Origin: JAWVEV01 sp033856535
GTDB lineage: Bacteria > Actinomycetota > Thermoleophilia > Miltoncostaeales > Miltoncostaeaceae
Assembly (NCBI GenBank): GCA_033856535.1
Contig: JAWVEV010000197.1
Span: 1-47,532, forward strand
DNA length: 47,532 bases
Direction: 5' to 3'
How positions within the stretch are numbered: position 1 is the first letter of the stretch; each line of letters begins with the position of its first letter. The translations under genes and the position numbers were made by a program. The notes beneath the pieces were generated by a model. That model ran no database searches, had not been told where the DNA came from, and saw nothing but the letters and a program-made list of their open reading frames with translations. This document shows positions 14,428 to 22,201 of this stretch, in pieces.

Positions 14428-16497
14428 GTGATCCGCACGACCCCCACGGCCCGAGGCCCCCGCGTGGTCCGTCGCATGGCCGCCGGCCTCGCCGGCCTGG
14501 CCATCGGGCTCGCCGGCCTGTCCGCGACCGGCCTCGCGGCCGCCGCGCCCGCCATCACCATCGAGAACCCGGACGTCGTCCCGTTCCCGGACCGGATCGT
14601 GATGAACAAGGTCCAGAACGGCTCCACCGACGTGATCGAGAACGACGTCGGCGACGTCCGGATCGTGAACTCGGGCGATGAGCCCCTGCTCGTCACCGGC
14701 CTGCAGACGACCGGCTCCTTCGAGCTGCAGTCGCCGCCGGCGCTGCCGGCGAGCGTCGCCCCCGGGGCGAGCCTGGTCGTCTCGGTGCTGTTCACCGCGA
14801 CCGGCGAGGGCCCGGGCGGGGGCCCGCACGACGGATCGCTCGCCATCTCCTCGAACGCGGCCGACGCACCGAGCCGGGCGGTCGAGCTCTCGGGCTTCTG
14901 GCAGCTCAACGTCGGCGGGGACAACGAGGGCACGCTCCAGGAGCTGCTGCCGACGTTCGGCTACGCCACCGCGATCACCAAGGGCACCCAGAAGCTGCAG
15001 CAAAAGGGCCGGATCCAGGCCGTGGGCGACGAGGTGATCGCGCCGTTCTGGACGCGGATGAACCCGAGCGCGCCGGTCACCGTGCGCCAGCTGGGCGCCT
15101 TCCACAACGTGAGCTCGGACACGTTCGGCTGGTTCCCGAAGGGCAACTCGGGCGGGCTCAAGAACGTCCTGACCCAGCTCAAGTCGGACTACCAGACCCT
15201 CCTGCCGCGCCGGAGCCAGGACAGCGGGCCCGGCTTCTCGAGCTTCACCCCGAGCGCGGCGGTCTTCGGCTTCAAGCTCGCCAGCAGGTGGAGCGACCCG
15301 ACGCTCAACCCGAAGAACCCGACCTGCGTGGCCAGCTACGGCGAGGCCGGCTGCGGTCACATGGTGCGCTTCTGGCCGATCAAGGACCGCATCGGGGTGC
15401 CGATGCCCGGCCAGTACCTGGCCACGATGGACTTCGCCGACGCGGACAGCGGCAACTACGACTACCAGGACAACTTCTACCTGGTCACCAACGTCGTGCC
15501 GGAGGCCGCGGCCGTCGACGCGACCGCGCCGACGCTCGTGACCCGCGCGCCCGCCGCCGCGGCGACGGACGTGGACGTGAACGCCGACGTGGTCGCGTCG
15601 TTCTCCGAGGCCATGCACCCCTCCTCGCTCAGCGGGAGCACCTTCACCCTGACCCCGGCCGCCGGCGACCCGGTGGCCGCGACCGTCACCCGAAGCGCGG
15701 ACGGCACGGTCGCGACGCTCGATCCGACCGCCGCGCTGACCGCGGGCACCGCGTACACGGCGACGGTCACGACCGGCGCCTCGGACATGGCCGGGAACCC
15801 CCTCGCCGCACCCGAGACCTGGTCGTTCACGACCGCCGGGACACCGCCGCCGGTCGACCCGCCCCCGGTCGACCCGCCGCCGGTGGACCCGCCACCGGTC
15901 GATCCGCCGCCGGTCGACCCGCCGCCGGTCGACCCGTCGCCGACGCCGATCACCCCGTCGCCAAAGCCGATCGAAACGACGCCCAAGCCGATCGACACGA
16001 CGCCCAAGCCGACCGAAACGACGCCGACCGACCCGGCGCCGAAGCCGGCCGACCCGGCGCCGGCCGACCCGACCCCGCGCACCACGACCACCACGAGCGA
16101 CGAGGGGCCGACCCCACAGGCGAAGGCCTTCTGCGCCCGGTCACCCAGGCTCAGCGCCGGCCTGGCCCGCCAGATGGCCGCGGCGAAGCGGCTCCGGGCC
16201 CGGGCGACGACCGCCGGCGCCCGCGCGGCGGCGGCGAGGCAGATCGCGGCGATCCTGAAGAAGCAGCGGACCGCGGCCGCCGATGGCAAGCGCTTCGGCT
16301 GCCGGGCGATCGAGACGGCCGCCTTCTGCAAGGTCTACCCGGCGCTGAGCGCGTCGCTGGCCCGCCAGATCGCGGCGGCGAGGAAGGCGCGCATCGCGGC
16401 GATCACGCCGGTCGCCCGGGCGGCCGCGGCCAAGAGGGTGGCCACGCTGACCAAGCAGCAGACGCAGGCGGCGGCGCGGGAACGGGCCGGCTGCTGA
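14428..16497 (+). CDS. Secreted multidomain surface protein with Cys-bracketed helical repeats
   Basis: About 689 residues from GTG 14428; GTG 14419 is also possible. A TACCGT at 14415 lies 7 bases before GTG 14428, so the mRNA may be leaderless. Order: Arg-rich start and signal peptide ending near AAAAP; a choice-of-anchor-D-like beta domain (VRIVNSGDEPLLVTGLQ, VLFTATGEG); a large domain of unknown type with the GYATAI and NYDYQDNFYLVTN segments; a Big_5-type Ig-like domain (SFSEAMHP, TYTATV-like strands); a PPPVD repeat in six to seven copies; a Pro/Thr linker; and two about 57-residue helical repeats, each beginning FC and ending GC. There is no sortase motif and no C-terminal membrane helix. 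It is probably an extracellular or wall-associated protein. Confidence 0.8.
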   Translation: MIRTTPTARGPRVVRRMAAGLAGLAIGLAGLSATGLAAAAPAITIENPDVVPFPDRIVMNKVQNGSTDVIENDVGDVRIVNSGDEPLLVTGLQTTGSFELQSPPALPASVAPGASLVVSVLFTATGEGPGGGPHDGSLAISSNAADAPSRAVELSGFWQLNVGGDNEGTLQELLPTFGYATAITKGTQKLQQKGRIQAVGDEVIAPFWTRMNPSAPVTVRQLGAFHNVSSDTFGWFPKGNSGGLKNVLTQLKSDYQTLLPRRSQDSGPGFSSFTPSAAVFGFKLASRWSDPTLNPKNPTCVASYGEAGCGHMVRFWPIKDRIGVPMPGQYLATMDFADADSGNYDYQDNFYLVTNVVPEAAAVDATAPTLVTRAPAAAATDVDVNADVVASFSEAMHPSSLSGSTFTLTPAAGDPVAATVTRSADGTVATLDPTAALTAGTAYTATVTTGASDMAGNPLAAPETWSFTTAGTPPPVDPPPVDPPPVDPPPVDPPPVDPPPVDPSPTPITPSPKPIETTPKPIDTTPKPTETTPTDPAPKPADPAPADPTPRTTTTTSDEGPTPQAKAFCARSPRLSAGLARQMAAAKRLRARATTAGARAAAARQIAAILKKQRTAAADGKRFGCRAIETAAFCKVYPALSASLARQIAAARKARIAAITPVARAAAAKRVATLTKQQTQAAARERAGC
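15843..15945 (+). repeat. Coding tandem repeat PPPVD
   Basis: A 15-bp unit encoding Pro-Pro-Pro-Val-Asp recurs six to seven times, then passes into a Pro-Lys-Pro-Ile/Thr linker. This is a rigid stalk segment between the Ig-like domain and the C-terminal repeats. Confidence 0.85.
16132..16494 (+). repeat. Two Cys-bracketed helical protein repeats
   Basis: Units at 16132-16302 and 16327-16494 each start with Cys in an (A)FC motif and end with Cys in GC, 57 and 56 residues long. Between them are Ala/Arg/Lys-rich helices with shared LARQ(M/I)AAA and RAAAA(R/K) segments. The two Cys of each unit may form a disulfide that closes a helical hairpin outside the cell. Confidence 0.75.
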
Positions 16498-16512
16498 ACC
16501 TGTCCTAACCGG

Positions 16513-17015
16513 CTCCGGCGCCCATTTCGGTTCGGCCCTCGTCTCCGAGGGCGAACCGTGATACACCCGGGAGGGAGTCGACGGCCCGGGCGAGTTGCCC
16601 GCGAGGTCGTGAGACGGATGTTGCCACCCCAGACCCCGGCGGCGCCTGCAGGCGCGCGTGGACAGGGGTTCTCATGGCCATCTCAGTGGACGCTCCGGGC
16701 CTTCTCGAGGGGCGCCTCAGGATCGACGTGCGCCATGGGCCGGGCGAGGTGCTGCTGGCCGTGGACGGGGAGCTGGACCTGGGCACGGCCCCGGAGCTCG
16801 AGGCGGCGCTGGCCGAGGTGCTCGCGAGCGGCATCCGCCCGCGCGTCGTCCTGAACCTGGCGGGCGTCGGCTTCTTGGACGCGTCCGGGATCGGCTGCAT
16901 CCAGGGGGCCGGGCGGCGCGCGGCTGCCTCGGGCGGACCGCTGGTGGTGCTCGAGCCCTCCGGGCCGGCGCGCCGGATCCTCGAGCTGTGCGATCTCGGT
17001 GCGCTCGGGTGCTGA
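16513..17015 (+). repeat. Direct repeat copy 2 (leader plus STAS gene)
   Basis: The second copy of the leader-STAS repeat at 13655-14156. A hairpin (GCCCTCG TCTC CGAGGGC, 16536-16553) in its leader has a weaker counterpart at the same place in copy 1. Confidence 0.85.
16674..17015 (+). CDS. STAS-domain protein, anti-sigma factor antagonist type (copy 2)
   Basis: A 113-residue paralogue of the STAS protein at 13815, the same length and mostly identical. The conserved VRHGPGEVLLAV, LDLGTAPELEAAL, FLDASGIGCI (phospho-acceptor Ser in DAS) and LVVLEPSGPARRILELCDLG segments are present. Most changes lie in surface helices, so the domain still looks functional. The GTG of the secreted DUF3494 protein (17009) overlaps its last codons, which ties expression of a cytoplasmic switch protein to a surface protein. 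No anti-sigma kinase gene is nearby, so its partner is elsewhere. Confidence 0.88.
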   Translation: MAISVDAPGLLEGRLRIDVRHGPGEVLLAVDGELDLGTAPELEAALAEVLASGIRPRVVLNLAGVGFLDASGIGCIQGAGRRAAASGGPLVVLEPSGPARRILELCDLGALGC

Positions 17016-19222
17016 GCGCCCGCTGGGGGAGGAGCCCCATCGTCCTGCTCGGGGCACTCGCCGCCGCCCTGCTGCTCGGTACCGCGGCGCCGGCGATCCC
17101 GCGCGCCGCCGCGGCTCCGACGGCGCTCGTGGATCTCGGTCAGGCGTCCACCTACGCCGTGCTCAGCGGCGCCTCGGTCGGCAACACCGTCAACGCCCCC
17201 GGCGCCCCGCACACCACGCTCCGGGGCGACCTCGGCGTGAAGGCGGATGCGCCGCCCACCGGCTTCCCTCCCGGGGTCGTCACCGGCACGATCCGGGTCG
17301 GCAGCGCGGCCGCCCCGGCCCACGCCGACCTCGTCGCGGCCTACCAGGAGGTTGCCGGCCGGACGGGCGGTGCCGCGCTCGCTGGCGACCTGGCCGGGCT
17401 CACGCTCTCGCCCGGCCTCCACTCCGCGGCCGCCGCCGTTTCGAACACCGGAACGGTGACCCTGGACGGCGGGGGCGACCCGGACGCCGTCTTCGTCTTC
17501 AAGATCGGCGGGGCGCTCACCATGGCGGCCGGCGCCGGTGTCACCCTGACCGGCGGCGCCAGGGCGTCCCGCGTGTTCTGGCAGGTCAACGGCGCCGCCG
17601 GCATCGGCGCGAACGTCGAGTTCGCGGGGACGCTCATGGCGCTCGACGCGGTCGCGATCGGCGCCGGCACCGAGCTCAACGGGCGCGCGCTGGCCCGCAA
17701 CGGCGCCGTCTCGCTCAACGCCAACGAGGTCTACAGCGTCCCGCCCGCCCTCACGATCGTCGGTGGGGCCACCGCCATCACGACCGACACGACGCCGACG
17801 ATCGCCGGCACCACCGATGCCGTGACACCGCAGGTCGTCACCGTGACGATCGGCGGACAGACCCTCGCCGCGACCCCCTCGGCCGGCGGATGGTCGGTGA
17901 CGTCGGCGATCCTGGCGAACGGCACCTATCCGGTGGTCGCCTCCGTCGAGGACGGGGCCGGGAACCAGGGGAGCGCCACCCAGCAGCTCACGGTCGACAC
18001 CGTGCTGCCGGTGGTCACCATCGACGGCGGGCCGTCCGTGACGACCAACGACCCGACGCCGACGATCACCGGGAGCAGCGACCAGGCGCCGGGCACGGTC
18101 GTGCGCGTGAGCTTCGGCCCGCTGCCCATGACCGCGCTGGTGCAGCCGGGCGGCACCTGGAACGTCACACCGACCGCGCTGAGCGACGGGACGCGCACCG
18201 TCGTCGCCTCGGTCACCGATGCCGCCGGCAACGAGGGGAGCGACGATCAGGTCGTGAGCGTCGACACCGCGGCACCCGCCCTGAGCATCGCCGGCGGCGC
18301 GAATGCGCTGACGGGCGACGCGACGCCGGAGATCAGCGGAATGGCGGACGTCTCCCCGGGGATGATCGTGACCGTGGCGCTGGCCGACCAGACGCTGACC
18401 GGGCCGGTCCAGGTCGGCGGGGCCTGGTCCGTGACCGCGGCGGCGTTGTCCGACGGTCCGCATCGCGTCGTCACGTCCGTCGCCGACGCGGCCGGGAACC
18501 CCGCGAGCTCCATGCAGACGTTGAGCGTCGACACGGTGGCGCCGGCCGTCGCGATCACGGGTGGTGCCGCCGCCAGGACGAGCAACCTCACGCCGACCAT
18601 CGCGGGGACCACGGACGCCGGCTCCGGCGCGACCGTCACGGTGTCGATCGCGGGCCAGACCGTGACCGCGCTGGTGCAGGCCGAGGGCACGTGGAACGCG
18701 ACGCCGAGCGTCGTCGGCCTGGGCACGTGGCCGGTCGTCGCCTCGGTCCAGGACGCGGCCGGCAACCTCGGACGCGCGGCTCAGACCCTGACGATCGCTC
18801 CGCTGACGCCGGGGCCGCCCACGCCGGGCCCGCCCACGGTCGGGCCGGTCGACGCGGCTGCCATGGCCACGGTCGCCGGAAACGCGAGACAGCGGGTCCG
18901 GGGGTTCCCGCTCTGGATCGGCACGAGGGTGACCGCCCACGCCGAGGGCCTCGTCGTCGCCACGGCGACCGGCACGGTGAAGATCCGGGGCCTCGCGAGG
19001 GCGATCAAGCTGACCCGCGCCAGCAGGACGGTCGCGGCCGGCCGGAGCGCGACGCCGACGCTCAGGCCGAAGGGCGCCAGGAGGGCGGCCCGGTCGGCGT
19101 TCCTGAAGATCAAGGCCGCCACCGTCAAGGGCACACGGGTGACGGCGACGATCACGATCAAGCTCGTCGACGCCGCCGGCCACACGCGCGAGGTCAGGCG
19201 GACGGTGAAGCTCACGAAGTGA
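17009..19222 (+). CDS. Secreted DUF3494 (ice-binding-like) protein with Ig-like repeats
   Basis: About 737 residues from GTG 17009, which overlaps the STAS stop by 7 bases. A signal peptide (hydrophobic core about 11-26) leads to a DUF3494 domain (about 36-245). The family pattern is clear: LGQASTYAVLSGASVGNT, RGDLGV, TGFPPGVV, AAYQEVAGRTG, LTLSPGLHS, DAVFVFKIGG, VFWQVNGAAGIGANVEFAGT and LNGRALARNGAVSLNANEV. Four Ig-like repeats of about 88 residues follow, each opening with GGA/GGP and TPTI(A/T)G. The basic C-terminal 140 residues are probably wall-associated. DUF3494 domains form beta-helices; some bind ice, but many non-polar bacteria use them in adhesins, so ice binding is not claimed. 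Confidence 0.85.
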   Translation: MLSARWGRSPIVLLGALAAALLLGTAAPAIPRAAAAPTALVDLGQASTYAVLSGASVGNTVNAPGAPHTTLRGDLGVKADAPPTGFPPGVVTGTIRVGSAAAPAHADLVAAYQEVAGRTGGAALAGDLAGLTLSPGLHSAAAAVSNTGTVTLDGGGDPDAVFVFKIGGALTMAAGAGVTLTGGARASRVFWQVNGAAGIGANVEFAGTLMALDAVAIGAGTELNGRALARNGAVSLNANEVYSVPPALTIVGGATAITTDTTPTIAGTTDAVTPQVVTVTIGGQTLAATPSAGGWSVTSAILANGTYPVVASVEDGAGNQGSATQQLTVDTVLPVVTIDGGPSVTTNDPTPTITGSSDQAPGTVVRVSFGPLPMTALVQPGGTWNVTPTALSDGTRTVVASVTDAAGNEGSDDQVVSVDTAAPALSIAGGANALTGDATPEISGMADVSPGMIVTVALADQTLTGPVQVGGAWSVTAAALSDGPHRVVTSVADAAGNPASSMQTLSVDTVAPAVAITGGAAARTSNLTPTIAGTTDAGSGATVTVSIAGQTVTALVQAEGTWNATPSVVGLGTWPVVASVQDAAGNLGRAAQTLTIAPLTPGPPTPGPPTVGPVDAAAMATVAGNARQRVRGFPLWIGTRVTAHAEGLVVATATGTVKIRGLARAIKLTRASRTVAAGRSATPTLRPKGARRAARSAFLKIKAATVKGTRVTATITIKLVDAAGHTREVRRTVKLTK

Positions 19223-19235
19223 GCCGGCGCCGCCA

Positions 19236-19252
19236 GGCCTCCGGAGGAGGCC
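19236..19252. terminator. Hairpin after the DUF3494 gene
   Basis: GGCCTCC GGA GGAGGCC, 7 bp perfect with a 3-base loop, 14 bases after the stop. It lacks a U-run, so it may only slow or protect the transcript. It also lies inside the TetR remnant. Confidence 0.4.
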
Positions 19253-19502
19253 CTGGGCGCCGACCGACGCCAGCGACCCGAGGGCCGTGTCCACCGCCGC
19301 CACCAGGCGGCGGGGGTCGGGGCCGGCCTTCGAGATCACCTGCAGGCCCCCGAGGAGCATTGTGATCATGGTCGCGGCGGCCGGGAGGTCGAGCCCGGGC
19401 GGGAGCTCGCCCCCCTCCGCGGCGGCCCGCAGGCCGTGCAGGAAGCCGTCCTCGACCACGGCCAGGATGCCGCCGAGGCAGCCGGCTACGTCGGCGTCGC
19501 CC
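19240..19502 (-). pseudogene. TetR-family regulator, C-terminal fragment
   Basis: The minus strand encodes a typical TetR ligand-binding C-terminus: DADVAGCLGGILAVVEDGF, GLRAAAEGGELPPGLD, a TMITMLLGGLQVI helix and PRRLVAAVDTALGSLA. The DNA-binding helix-turn-helix half is absent, and upstream DNA turns at once into the antisense of an SDR gene end. No stop codon follows the expected end; the frame runs on into the antisense of the DUF3494 gene. It is therefore a remnant cut at both ends. Confidence 0.7.
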
Positions 19503-19580
19503 GGGGAGGACCTCGCCGGCCCCGACGCCAGCTTCGTCACCGGCGCGACGCTGAACGTGAACGGCGGCTTCATGGCCTGA
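19503..19580 (+). pseudogene. SDR oxidoreductase, C-terminal fragment
   Basis: The last about 25 residues of a short-chain dehydrogenase/reductase are recognisable (ASFVTGATLNVNGGF, matching the conserved VTG and DGG end of the family), with a normal TGA at 19578-19580. The Rossmann fold, catalytic Tyr-Lys and start are missing. The fragment abuts the TetR remnant head to head. Confidence 0.7.
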
Positions 19581-19682
19581 GGCCCCGCCGGCGCGCGATG
19601 GGCTCGCCGGCTCTTGACGTCCCCCGGCCGCCGGGGGTATGCCGCAAGCACACACCACCCGTGCGTCCCACGAGGGATGGCC

Positions 19683-20123
19683 ATGGAGAACGAGCCCGTC
19701 GGCGCCGGCCTCAGCCGGGGCAGGTTCCTCACCGCGGGGGCGGCGATGGCCGCCGGGGTCGCGACGGCCTCGACGTGGGCCGGCCCCGCCGCGGCGGCAC
19801 GGGCCGGTCGTCCCGCGCGCCGCGTCCCCCCGATGCCCATCCCGGGCGGCCTGAAGGTCGGCCCGGACACCCAGATCCACGTCTGGGCTCCGGGCGATCC
19901 CGGCGTGACGCTCCCGTTCTCGAAGGCGCCGCTCGGCGGGCTCGACGTCGAGCCGACGACCATCGGGGACTTCCGCGGCTTCGCGGCCGCGGCGTACCAC
20001 GTGGGCCGGGCCATCGGCGGCGACGGCACCGTCTTCGACCTGGAGACGGACATGCGGCTGTTCCGCGGGTCCTACGTGGGGGCCGACAAGAAGCGCCACT
20101 CCGGCTCCTTCGGCTTCATATGA
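19683..20123 (+). CDS. Signal-peptide protein, N-terminal part of a gene cut by TGA
   Basis: 146 residues from ATG 19683, with GAGGG 7 bases upstream (ATG 19677 is also possible). The start is a Tat-like or Sec signal (LSRGRFLTAGAAMAAG) in which the twin Arg is broken to R-G-R, followed by an Ala-rich cleavage region. The mature part is beta-rich (TQIHVWAPGDPGV, TIGDFRGFAAAAYHVG, DLETDMRLFRGSY) and stops at TGA 20121-20123. The same frame continues without a gap to 20567, so this and the next entry are two halves of one gene. No family is recognised. Confidence 0.65.
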   Translation: MENEPVGAGLSRGRFLTAGAAMAAGVATASTWAGPAAAARAGRPARRVPPMPIPGGLKVGPDTQIHVWAPGDPGVTLPFSKAPLGGLDVEPTTIGDFRGFAAAAYHVGRAIGGDGTVFDLETDMRLFRGSYVGADKKRHSGSFGFI

Positions 20124-20567
20124 GTGGACCTCTACGAGCCCGGTTCGGGCTCGCAGGTCCACGACTTCAACGGCGGCCTCCTCGCCTCGGGCCTGTTCTG
20201 GACCCTGCCGGTGCCGCCCGGCGCGATCCGCGTCTCTGCTGACGGACGCCGGGCGGTCCGCCACCTCACGGACTTCCCGGTCGTCGACAGCTTCAGCTTC
20301 GGCAGCCCGATCGCCACCCCGGCGACCGTGAGCCTGCGGGTCGAGTGGACCGCGACGGGCCCGTTCGTCGAGCGCGGGTCGGGCAAGGACGTCGCGCCCA
20401 CGAGCGACGCCGCCTTCAGGGGGAGGTTCGCCCCGGCGGTGTCGACCGCCACCTTCGCGGGCTCCGAGCTCGGCTTCAGCTTCCGTGCTCACCGCGGTGT
20501 CACCACCGCCGGCGGGGGCTACGCGCAGATGGGGTGGCACCGCAACGGGGTGTTCCTCACCGGTTGA
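20124..20567 (+). CDS. C-terminal part of the gene cut by TGA
   Basis: In frame with the preceding entry directly after its TGA, starting with a GTG codon that has no ribosome-binding site. 147 residues, beta-rich (HDFNGGLLASGLFW, TVSLRVEWTATGPF, STATFAGSELGFSF). On its own it has no signal peptide, although the N-terminal half is exported. This supports a single secreted protein of about 294 codons interrupted by a nonsense codon. Readthrough or restart at the GTG is possible. The family is unknown. Confidence 0.6.
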   Translation: MDLYEPGSGSQVHDFNGGLLASGLFWTLPVPPGAIRVSADGRRAVRHLTDFPVVDSFSFGSPIATPATVSLRVEWTATGPFVERGSGKDVAPTSDAAFRGRFAPAVSTATFAGSELGFSFRAHRGVTTAGGGYAQMGWHRNGVFLTG

Positions 20568-20596
20568 GCGGGCCGGGAGCCGGCGCCCACCCGAGC

Positions 20597-20623
20597 GAGA
20601 GCCCCACCTTGGCGGGGGCTCTC
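20597..20623. terminator. Hairpin between convergent genes
   Basis: GAGAGCCCC pairs with GGGGCTCTC (9 bp). It sits between the stop of the plus-strand secreted protein and the stop of the minus-strand exporter and could serve both. A run of G follows at 20626-20637. Confidence 0.65.
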
Positions 20624-20638
20624 GCCGGGGGGGGGGAG

Positions 20639-22093
20639 TCAGCCCACCAGGTCGAGCGCCGGCTGGGGCTCGGGGGCGAGCTCCGCCTCGGCGCCCCGCG
20701 CCAGCTCGTCGCGCCGGATCAGCACCGCGGAGGCGAGGATCCCGACCGCGGCGAGGATGGCGCCGGTGATGAACGCCGCCTGGAAGCCGTCGACCAGCGC
20801 CGCCGGCCCGGCGGTCCCGGCCGCGAGGGCGTCGGTGGTCTGCGTGGTCGCGATCGTCGAGAGGGCGGCGATGCCGAGCGCGCCGCCGATCTGCTGCGAG
20901 GTGTTGATGAGCCCCGAGGCGAGGCCCGCCTCGGAGTTCCGGATCCCGGCGAGCGCCGCGATCGAGATCGGCACGAAGGCGAAGCCGATGCCGAAGCCGA
21001 CCAGGAGGAAGCCGGGGAGCAGGTCCGCGACGTAGGAGCCGTCGACCGAGACCTGGGTGAAGAGGACCAGGCCGGCGGTCAGGGCGACCATGCCGGCGAC
21101 CATCACCGGCTTCACGCCGATCCGGGTCACCAGCTGGGCCGCGACGGCCGACCAGAGGATGGCCGTGCCCGCCACCGCCAGGTAGGCGACGCCGGTCTTC
21201 ATCGCCGAGTAGCCCAGGACCTGCTGCATGTAGAGGGTCAGGATCAGGAACATCGAGAACATCGCCGTGCCCATGATGAAGCCGGCGATGTTGGCGCCGC
21301 TGACGGTCTTGATCCGGAGGACCCCGAAGCGCATGAGCGGCTTTGGGTGGCGCAGCTCCCAGCCCACGAAGCCCGCGAGCAGGGCGACCGACGCGGCCGC
21401 GACGCCGATCGTCCGGCCGGCGAGCCAGCCCTCCTGCCCGGCCTGGGTGATCGCGTAGACCAGCCCGGAGAGCCCGGCGGTGACCAGGACGCCGCCGAAG
21501 ATGTCGTAGCTCTTGACCTGGGCGTCACGGCTCTCGCGGAGCAGGAACGGGGTCACGAGCAGCGCCGTCAGGCCGACGGGGACGTTCACGAAGAAGATCC
21601 ACTCCCAGCTGAGGGCGTCGGTCAGGATCCCGCCGAGCAGGACGCCGGCGGCGGCGCCGAAGCCGCCCACCGCGCCCCAGGCGCCGAGCGCGATGTTGCG
21701 CTCACGGCCCTCGACGAAGGTGACGGAGAGGATCGAGAGGGCGGCCGGCGTGATGATCGCCGCGCCCAGGCCCTGGAACGCGCGCGCCGCGATCAGCGAC
21801 GGCTCGGACCACGCGAGGCCCGCCAGGAGCGACGAGATCGAGAAGACGACGAGGCCGGCGATGAAGATCCGCCGCCGCCCGAGCAGGTCCGCCGCCCGGC
21901 CGCCGAGGAGCAGGAACCCGCCGAAGACCAGCGCGTAGGCGCTGATCACCCACTGGAGGTTTTCCTGGGAGAACCCGAGGTCGACCTGGATCGCCGGCAG
22001 CGCCACGTTCACGACCGCGATGTCCAGGACGACCATGAACTGCACGACGCAAAGAAGCGCGAGAGCAAGCCACTTCTGCCGGTCGGTGCGCAT
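20639..22093 (-). CDS. MFS multidrug exporter, DHA2 (EmrB/QacA) type
   Basis: A 484-residue, 14-helix major facilitator transporter. The first helix has the LDIAVVNVALPAI drug:H+ antiporter motif, and the loop after helix 2 has GGRAADLLGRRRIF (motif A). LQWVISAYALVFG, the AFQGLGAAIITPAALSI antiporter segment and later GLINTSQQIGGALGIAAL are typical of DHA2 members. It should expel toxic compounds using the proton gradient; the substrate is unknown. The ATG at 22093 has AAAGGA 6 bases upstream. It is read divergently from the HxlR gene, with an inverted repeat over its promoter, so that regulator probably represses it. Confidence 0.9.
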   Translation of the reverse strand: MRTDRQKWLALALLCVVQFMVVLDIAVVNVALPAIQVDLGFSQENLQWVISAYALVFGGFLLLGGRAADLLGRRRIFIAGLVVFSISSLLAGLAWSEPSLIAARAFQGLGAAIITPAALSILSVTFVEGRERNIALGAWGAVGGFGAAAGVLLGGILTDALSWEWIFFVNVPVGLTALLVTPFLLRESRDAQVKSYDIFGGVLVTAGLSGLVYAITQAGQEGWLAGRTIGVAAASVALLAGFVGWELRHPKPLMRFGVLRIKTVSGANIAGFIMGTAMFSMFLILTLYMQQVLGYSAMKTGVAYLAVAGTAILWSAVAAQLVTRIGVKPVMVAGMVALTAGLVLFTQVSVDGSYVADLLPGFLLVGFGIGFAFVPISIAALAGIRNSEAGLASGLINTSQQIGGALGIAALSTIATTQTTDALAAGTAGPAALVDGFQAAFITGAILAAVGILASAVLIRRDELARGAEAELAPEPQPALDLVG

Positions 22094-22127
22094 GTGTGTT
22101 CCTTTCAACGACTCAGCTATCGCTGCC

Positions 22128-22158
22128 TGTATAGCAGTGAGAACTTGCAGATTGCAAG
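22128..22158 (-). promoter_or_regulatory. Promoter of the MFS gene with HxlR operator
   Basis: On the minus strand, TTGCAA (22152-22157) and TATACA (22128-22133) are 18 bases apart. The -35 element lies inside a perfect inverted repeat CTTGCA GAT TGCAAG (22144-22158). A regulator bound there would block the exporter promoter. Confidence 0.7.
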
Positions 22159-22201
22159 CGCGCCCTTCCAATTCAGCATGGACTGGCGCTACGATGGCCC
22201 C

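Noticed and set aside
16505..20053. A 1182-codon open frame on the minus strand
   Set aside because: It is antisense to the DUF3494 gene and several others. Long antisense frames are expected at this GC content. Only the piece at 19240-19502 shows a real protein family (TetR).
20121..20123. Selenocysteine codon at the in-frame TGA
   Set aside because: No SECIS-like hairpin directly after the TGA is evident, and the protein is not a known redox family.
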